This document shows, in pieces, positions 57,810-64,000 of a DNA stretch of 64,000 bases. The stretch is taken from contig CM068835.1 of NCBI GenBank assembly GCA_028554795.2, forward strand, positions 28,832,311-28,896,310, read 5' to 3'. The notes beneath the pieces were generated by a model, which saw only the letters and a list, made by a program, of their open reading frames with translations, did not search any database and had not been told where the DNA came from. The DNA comes from Sinohyriopsis cumingii. Lineage: Eukaryota; Mollusca; Bivalvia; Unionida; Unionidae. Every line of letters begins with the position of its first letter. The first letter of the stretch is position 1. Made by a program: the position numbers and the translations under genes.

Positions 57810-59753
57810 TCTCTCTTTTTGGAGAAGTTTCCGAATCTTCTGAACTATGGAAATTCGATAGGTGGCAACCTGGTTATTCTTGGAGATTTCAACTTTCACT
57901 TTGACTGCCCCGGAAACCCAAATACATCAAACTTCATCGATACCATTAATGTTTTCAACCTGAAACAGTCAGTTAACCAACCCACCCATAAACACAGTCA
58001 CATTTTAGATTTGATTCTTCATAGACCTGATGATAACATTCTACGGTCCTCCCTGATATCCCATGACCTTGCAACAGATCACCTCTGCGTTATATGCCAT
58101 CTTGACGTATCAGTCCCTAACCCTCCACCTTTATCTGCTACTAAGAGAAACCTCTGTATGATAAATAGAACCAAACTAATGCATGACATCCAAGCTAACT
58201 TAACAACTTGCTTACCTCCTACCGCAGAACAACTCGATAACTGCCTGCGTTCATTGCTTGACAAACATGCACCAGCTACCAAGTGCAGATTATCAATTCA
58301 GAAGTGTTCTCCATGGTATAGCAGTGTTAGGGACCAGCTTTGCGCTGCTAAAAGAGACCGCCGTAAAGCTGAGAGGCTTTGGCTTTCCACCAGACTCACT
58401 ATTCATAAGCAAATCTATGAAGCCTCTAAGAAGAATATCACAAATATAGTCCATGCAGCGAAATCAGCCTACTACACTACTAAGATCATGGAAAGTTCCA
58501 GCTGCAAAGAGCTCTTCGAGATTACTAAGAAGCTAATGCCAAGGAACAAATCTACACCACTTCCAGCTACCTTCTCTCCAGTCGACCTTCCGGACATGTT
58601 TGCAAATTTCTTCCGTGACAAAGTACAAACCATTAGAGATAAGCTTCACACCACAATTTCAATTGACTCGTCGTCACCATACAGTTGGGATACAGAATCT
58701 GAGCGGCAACCATTAGCAGCATTTGACCCTGTCTCTATGGTGAAGAGTGCACCAAATTCATGTGAACTTGGTCCAATTCCAACATCAATGCTGTTTGAGT
58801 GCTTAGATCCAGTATTGCCTTCACAAACTGATGTTATTAATACCTCTCTCTCATCCGGGGCAATCCCCATCTGTTTTCAAAACTGCCATTGTTATGCCTC
58901 TGCTGAAGAAACCAGCACTTGACCATAACGATTTAAAGAACTACCGCCCAGTTTCTAATCTCCCATTCATATCAAAAATCTTAGAAAAGGTTGTTCTATC
59001 CCAGATTGTATCTCATCTGAATTCAAACAGTCTTTTTAGCAATGTACAATCTGCATATCGCCCTTGCCACAGCACTGAAACTACTCTTCTAAAAGTAGTT
59101 AATGACATTCTCTCTGCGTTGGATAGCGGAAAGATTACAGACCTCACCCTCCTTGATTTGTCTGCAGCATTTGACACAATAGATCATGATATATTACTTC
59201 GCCGTCTTCTGCATATCTTCAGCTGAGACGCATCAGCTCAATTCGCAAATATCTTTCAGTTGATGCCACTGAAACACTTGTGTTTAGTACTTTCAAGACT
59301 GGACTATTGTAACTCAATTATGTTTGATTCATCTCATATCTGCTCCAGAATCTTCAAAAAGTTCAAAACACAGCTGCTCGGATCATACTTAGAGTACAAC
59401 GATCAGAGCACACCTCCCCGCTGCTCTGTACCCTACACTGGCTATCCATTCGATTCAGAATCAAACACAGAATTTGTTCTCTGTGCTACGTTTCACTGTC
59501 GGACTCTAGTCCAACATACCTATCTGACCTCACCCATGTGTACACACCAGCAAGGTACTTACGCTCCTCTTCTGACAATCGTATACTCATTTTTCCCACT
59601 ATGAAAACAAAGTCATATGGACAGCGTTCTTTTGCATACCAGGGCCCAGCAACGTGGAATGAATTGCCCACTGAACTTAGACACAAAGACACAGTGATCA
59701 CATTCAAGAGAGCTCTCAAAACTCACTTATTTCGACTGCAAGAACAAACTTAA
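57810..59753 (+). pseudogene. LINE copy B ORF2: endonuclease tail and RT remnant
   Basis: The first frame (to about 58860) starts with the end of the apurinic-type endonuclease: LVILGDFNFHFDC (the GDFN motif) and LATDHLCVICHLD (the SDH-like motif). It continues into the region before the RT. A frameshift near 58862 moves the NYRPVSNLPF, QSAYRPCHSTE and LLDLSAAFDTIDHDIL blocks to a second frame. The internal deletion then removes the YADD catalytic motif. The C-terminal GPATWNELPTELR part ends at 59753. Inactive. Confidence 0.9.
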
Positions 59754-59945
59754 AGACCTAATAATGTTTCCTACCTTAAATATTCTCAGCATGTCTTTTT
59801 TAAAGTTTTCTAATTTCGTGGTGTTTGTTTTTGTAATCATATCATTATATGTTTATCTTATATGTGTTGTCTAATGTTTTAAAGCGCTTAGAGCTTCTAA
59901 AGATTAGGCGCTATACAAGGTCCTCATTATTATTATTATTTACAA
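57810..59945 (+). mobile_element. L2/CR1-type LINE, copy B, with internal deletion
   Basis: Same family as the copy at 19777-22058 but extending further 5' into the endonuclease C-terminus. A deletion of about 525 bp relative to copy A joins sequences equivalent to 20781 and 21307 at about 59212, sharing a GCAT at the junction. The 3' end again has AAAGATTAGGCGCTATACAA and (ATT)n. Confidence 0.9.
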
Positions 59946-59949
59946 CATT

Positions 59950-60785
59950 CTTGTTCAGTTTTAGTCAGTCCCATCTGCTACGTCAGATGACCATGACCTT
60001 ACGTAATAACAGCTGATACGGAATGAACTTGTGTGCTGGATTAAATTTCCAATCAAACCTAAAATCATAATGGATTTTGTCAATGAACAACATGGAAATA
60101 TGAACAAGATGATGCTATCCCTTACTAACAAAGGTAACAATTAAATAAATTGTATATAGAAATAACATTGTATATCATTCTCAACAGCGTTAATATTTGT
60201 GAAGACCCGTTCAGTGATCTAATGTCAAATGAAATGTAACTACTCTCACAGTTAGGTTTATTCGGCAACTTCATACTTTACATCTTAGGCAATGACTACA
60301 TGTAGTGTCAGCACATTTCTTTTCATATAAAAAAAATATTCTCTTTTTTAATTATAGTATGTCCTATACAGGGACAACATTTTATATCTTTTTCATCAGC
60401 GTTAATGCTTAACAATACCCTTTCAGCTATCTAATGTGAAATTCAATGTGCAGTTGTTAAATGTAGAGTTGCTCGCAAAACCGGCCATATATTTTGTTTG
60501 GTTGCATAGTTGAGTGCTGGATTGCTGGACTACACATCCAAAATAATTTAAATTAGCAAAACAATCATCTTTATGGATTATTATGTACATTTTGCAATGG
60601 TGTTAAGTCACTTTGGTGGAGATGGTAGTTATACCGTTTTAAAACTTTATTCAGTCTTTGAATAATTTTCTCATAAATATTTGTTTTTATTTTTATGTAA
60701 GTGGTCATATTCACCAAGCCACCAACATCCACACACGTTTCACCTTTTTTAAATAACAAAATTAAAATAAAAAGTTTTTAAAAAA
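59950..60785. other. Sequence without a supported gene
   Basis: Contains the second copy of the 90-bp repeat (60236-60332), and CAGCGTTAAT repeated at 60185 and 60400. No gene seen. Confidence 0.6.
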
Positions 60786-60789
60786 TTAC

Positions 60790-61075
60790 CATTGAAGACA
60801 CCAATAACCCATTTTGTGTTTCGTTTAGTAGCCTTTAAGTGTTGATTTATTTCAATAGCTTTTAAGTCATCTGAGGTCATTGTGTGCCATGTGAGGGAAT
60901 TTATCAATCTCTATTGTTCTGTTTCAATTTCAGCGTTTGTAACATCCATCACATTATAGTCAAATCCATTTTGATCTGCTCCAATCACTGCTATTATTTC
61001 TTTTAACTCTTTGTCATCTGATGGTTCAAAAAACTCCGCAGAAAATTGCAGTGAAAAATCACCGTAATCGGCCAT
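60790..61075 (-). pseudogene. First exon of a DUF3504/Crypton-type recombinase-related gene
   Basis: On the minus strand ATG 61075 opens MADYGDFSLQFSAEFFEPSD, followed by acidic sequence, an in-frame TAG after ETEQ, and then AIEINQHLKATKRNTKWVIG before a donor (GTAATT) at 60789. The NTKW-type motif near an exon end is the start of the DUF3504 domain, which derives from Crypton tyrosine recombinases and occurs in ZMYM2/QRICH1-like genes. No following exon is visible within 800 bp. The TAG suggests a pseudogene. Confidence 0.5.
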
Positions 61076-61414
61076 TTTGCGCGACTATGTAGCGGACGAA
61101 CGCCAAATTGTAAACAATGCATTTCAATCAAAGAATATTTGAAAAAGTAAACAGTAAAAAAAAACCGAAAGTAGTCCCAGAATTTATCGATGTTTAAAAA
61201 AAAGTCCAGATCAGTATTACGTGACCGTTTACAGCCAATTGTATTGCGGAAAATCCTTTTCGTGTATAAAAATTGGAATTATTATATTTTTGGATCAGTT
61301 CACAGAAACAAGTGTAAAATGTTTACGTTTAAGACAGCAATCATTTAAAGATGCGCATTCGATATCTTTCTTTCACAGACTGTATATACCCCAGTTTTGA
61401 GTTTTATTTGACAT

Positions 61415-62261
61415 TCATGAGGAAACATCACTACGATCGTCCTTTAAACACTCCGTATACTCCAAAATGGTAATAGAGACACAACGGTCTGACTCACCGT
61501 CTGAATTCTCTGGTGGTTTATCGGAAGGTTCTGTAGTTTCTTTCTCTGGTGGTTTTTCTGTACGTTATACCGGTTCTTTGGACCGTATAGTTCCGAATGC
61601 CATTTCTTTCAAATCTGTGATAATTAGTGGTGTCGTCTGATGCAAGTCATCATTACTTTCCACAATTATGTCTTCAGATTGGACATCTGAGGTTAAAACG
61701 GTTCTAGGTGCAACAGTTTTTTGTTTGTCGTCATTATCTTCTCTAACGTCATTGTTTCATAATTTATATCAACGACCTGTGAGGTTTGTGCGCTTTTTGA
61801 CTCTTTCTCGTCCTTGGTAGTTAGCAAAGGACCGTGGGACACGTATATGCTGTTCAGTCTGCTTCTTCTAATAAGTTGATTCCAATCTAGAAGAATATCT
61901 TTGCTTCACCATTGACGGTTAATTTCGCCAGGAACTTATTGGTAACTTTTGATGGTGGATACTTGGTTTTCAGTAGTTCTAGCTCACTGATCAACGATTT
62001 CCGAGCGTCTGTAATTTCTTGTGGATAATCGCCTTTAATGCCAAGTTCGGTGTCTTTCAGTTTTAAAGCATTTGATAATATCACTTCAACATCCTGATAA
62101 TCACGCAAGGCTACTATTATTGGTCTGTGTCTAAATGTAGCAGAACGGCTGATATGATTAATATGATTGCCGTTGCAAACTCTTTCCAATGGTGGGTCAT
62201 AATACATGTTGTCCATTACACGGCACCTTTTGAATTTTTTATCATCAATACGTCTACACAA
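61415..62261 (-). pseudogene. L1-type LINE ORF1 remnant
   Basis: The minus-strand frame contains PPLERVCNG, then HRPIIVALRDYQDVEVILSN, LKLKDTELGIKGDYPQEITD and KFLAKLTVNGEAKIF. These are the order and spacing of the L1 ORF1 RNA-binding region (RPI-V-F..., N-A--LK-T--GI--D-P-E, L-V-G). A frameshift near 61885 is followed by DWNQLIRRSRLNSIYVSHGP and a Pro/Glu/Ser-rich tail to TGA 61415, with one more stop in the tail. No ORF2 follows in the window. Confidence 0.6.
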
Positions 62262-63158
62262 GCCTTTTTTTATTGGTTCAACACTTTAAATACATTTAAA
62301 ATCAAATGGTTTCCTTCCTTAATTGAGATTGGGTTATATGCTTTGACTAAAATTCTTTCAACAATATACATTCCTCATTCTGCTGTACATTTATCTTGTT
62401 GATTATCTTGTTTATTTTAGCTGATGCAATTGCTGATAGAGGCTTTGGTGATGTTAGTGAATTTAATTCCTCTAACTCATTTGTGTGTTTGTTTCTAACG
62501 TTCATGTGTACGTTCCACATGATTTTATATGCATGAGTTCAATGAAGTCACTGCTAAGGCATTTCGTTTCTATTTAGTGAAACCATTAAGACACGGATGT
62601 ATAAAATAGGTACTGTTTACCATAAAAAGTTTACAAACTCAGTAGCATGGACCGTATTTTTCCAGGGTGAGTACCAAAACTTTTAGTCTTAACCTTTTCG
62701 CAAATAAAAACCATCCCCACCCCGCAATAAGGGATACAAAAATTGTATATAACCCCACAACCAACACACTTTTTCTAGAATAATCCCAGAGCTCCACACC
62801 CTCCTATCCAAACTTTCACTTTCTAACTTCTAGACCACTGTGTCCCTCTTTAAGAACCCCATGAACTAAAGCTTAAAAATATGCATTAAACAGCATACAT
62901 TGAAAATTGGACAATAAGTATGAAAAAAGCAGCTATGAGGTTCTTAATTCTCATTGTTATAGCACATTCAACTTAGTAACTCAGTGAGCTTGTAAACACC
63001 ATCCATTAAACGTTATTTTAAACACTGAATATTGAAAAAGTAAAAGGAAACATTACATTATATCGCCAGCTATTGGCTTATTAATTGGCTAATTAAGTAC
63101 TTAATAAATCTTTTTTAGAACTGACCTACCTGGATAGCTAAAATGAAATAAGTGCTCA

Positions 63159-63229
<71 letters not shown>

Positions 63230-64000
63230 TCTAACACTTACTGGTACATATATGTATACTCACTAAGTCATATAAAAACAATAAAAAAGTAAAATATATA
63301 ATAATATATATCATATTCGTAGATGGAATATATAAAGTCTTCTTTAGTCAGTGAGTGAAACTTTAACGCCCCCTCAATCGCCTACACACACACACACACA
63401 CACGCACTAACTACATAAGGGAATAATAAATGAAAGCAGTACGTCTTATCATTGACTTAAGCTCGGTTTATTGCCTGAGACAGGAAAGTTTATACGGGAG
63501 TTGTTCAAATATTGAATGCTGTTTACTTGGCCTCACTTTGTTGGCAAAATTACATAAATAGAGAATATGTGTCGGATACTCGACATAAAGCCATCGCTAT
63601 CAACAATTTTTTGTCTTCATATAGTTTACTTCCCTCTCACCTTTTTCCACAAGATTTCTTAGAGGTAATTTGAGTTCTTGTTCAGTTTGTTAAGCAAATA
63701 ATACGTGTATGAATATGTATTCATTATTAATACAAATCATATCGACTTTGTTCAGTGGTATACTTTGCAAATGTTTTACCATGACATGAATGAACAGTCG
63801 CACGCAATTGCTGTCTGTTTGAGGATTAATGAAGATTCGTTATTCCTACATTATCGATCTTAAATCAACCACACAACACGGACATCAGTAAAGTATGACG
63901 CTGATCAATATAAGGTACACTCGCAAAAATTTCCCAGGCAAACCAATATTAATCGTACATCAAAACGGATTATTATAACCTATCTTGTGTTGTTTTCATT
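62262..64000. other. Right-edge sequence without a supported gene
   Basis: AT-rich, with (AT)n at 63163-63228 and (CA)n at 63385-63403. No ORF with a recognisable family. Confidence 0.6.
63163..63228. repeat. (AT)n microsatellite
   Basis: About 33 AT dinucleotides. Confidence 0.97.

Overview
This window is nuclear DNA of an animal, most likely a mollusc and perhaps a bivalve. It is AT-rich and gene-poor. It carries spliced genes, many long (TA)n tracts, tRNA-derived SINEs, L2/CR1-type LINEs with (ATT)n tails, a Penelope-like element, hAT remnants and large minisatellites. The taxon call is inference from the repeat mixture; nothing here fixes the species.

Left edge (1-2.4 kb): three tandem, same-strand, intronless small genes share a promoter module (a CACGTCCGCGC element about 10 bp before a TATA box). 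Each ends in a canonical replication-dependent histone mRNA 3' end: a 6-bp stem with a TTTC loop, an ACCCA-like cleavage site and a purine-rich downstream element. The encoded proteins are not histones. They are divergent, Lys/Glu-rich, helical paralogues. The array is cut by the window edge and probably continues. This is the most unusual feature of the window.

2.9-10.8 kb and 24.5-30.2 kb: two broken copies of one multi-exon family. The order is an acidic N-terminus, two C2H2/CCHC-like fingers, a tyrosine-recombinase-like core, small phase-1 exons, and a C-terminal Myb-like exon. A third recombinase-type first exon (DUF3504/Crypton-like) lies at 60.8-61.1 kb on the minus strand.

19.8-24.1 kb and 57.7-59.9 kb: two copies of one L2/CR1-like LINE, the second with an internal deletion, plus a hAT transposase remnant and SINEs.

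33.0-42.5 kb: a decayed virus-like locus. It holds a type-B DNA polymerase remnant in an unusually GC-rich block, a 35/43-bp minisatellite, a possible capsid-like gene with small companions on the plus strand, and an SF1 helicase remnant on the minus strand. All have stops or frameshifts.

42.6-48.8 kb: a duplicated ~0.9-1.2 kb repeat, a Penelope-like element with inverted ends and head-to-head coding parts, a perfect 30-bp-arm hairpin, a SINE and a 25-bp minisatellite.

52.7-55.1 kb (minus): the one apparently intact host gene, a three-coding-exon PLAC8/cornifelin-like gene of 125 codons with matching splice phases and a poly(A) signal. Its first intron holds a SINE and a hAT-type MITE with a perfect 8-bp target duplication.

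61.4-62.3 kb (minus): an L1-type ORF1 remnant. The rest is non-coding AT-rich sequence in which I see no supported gene.
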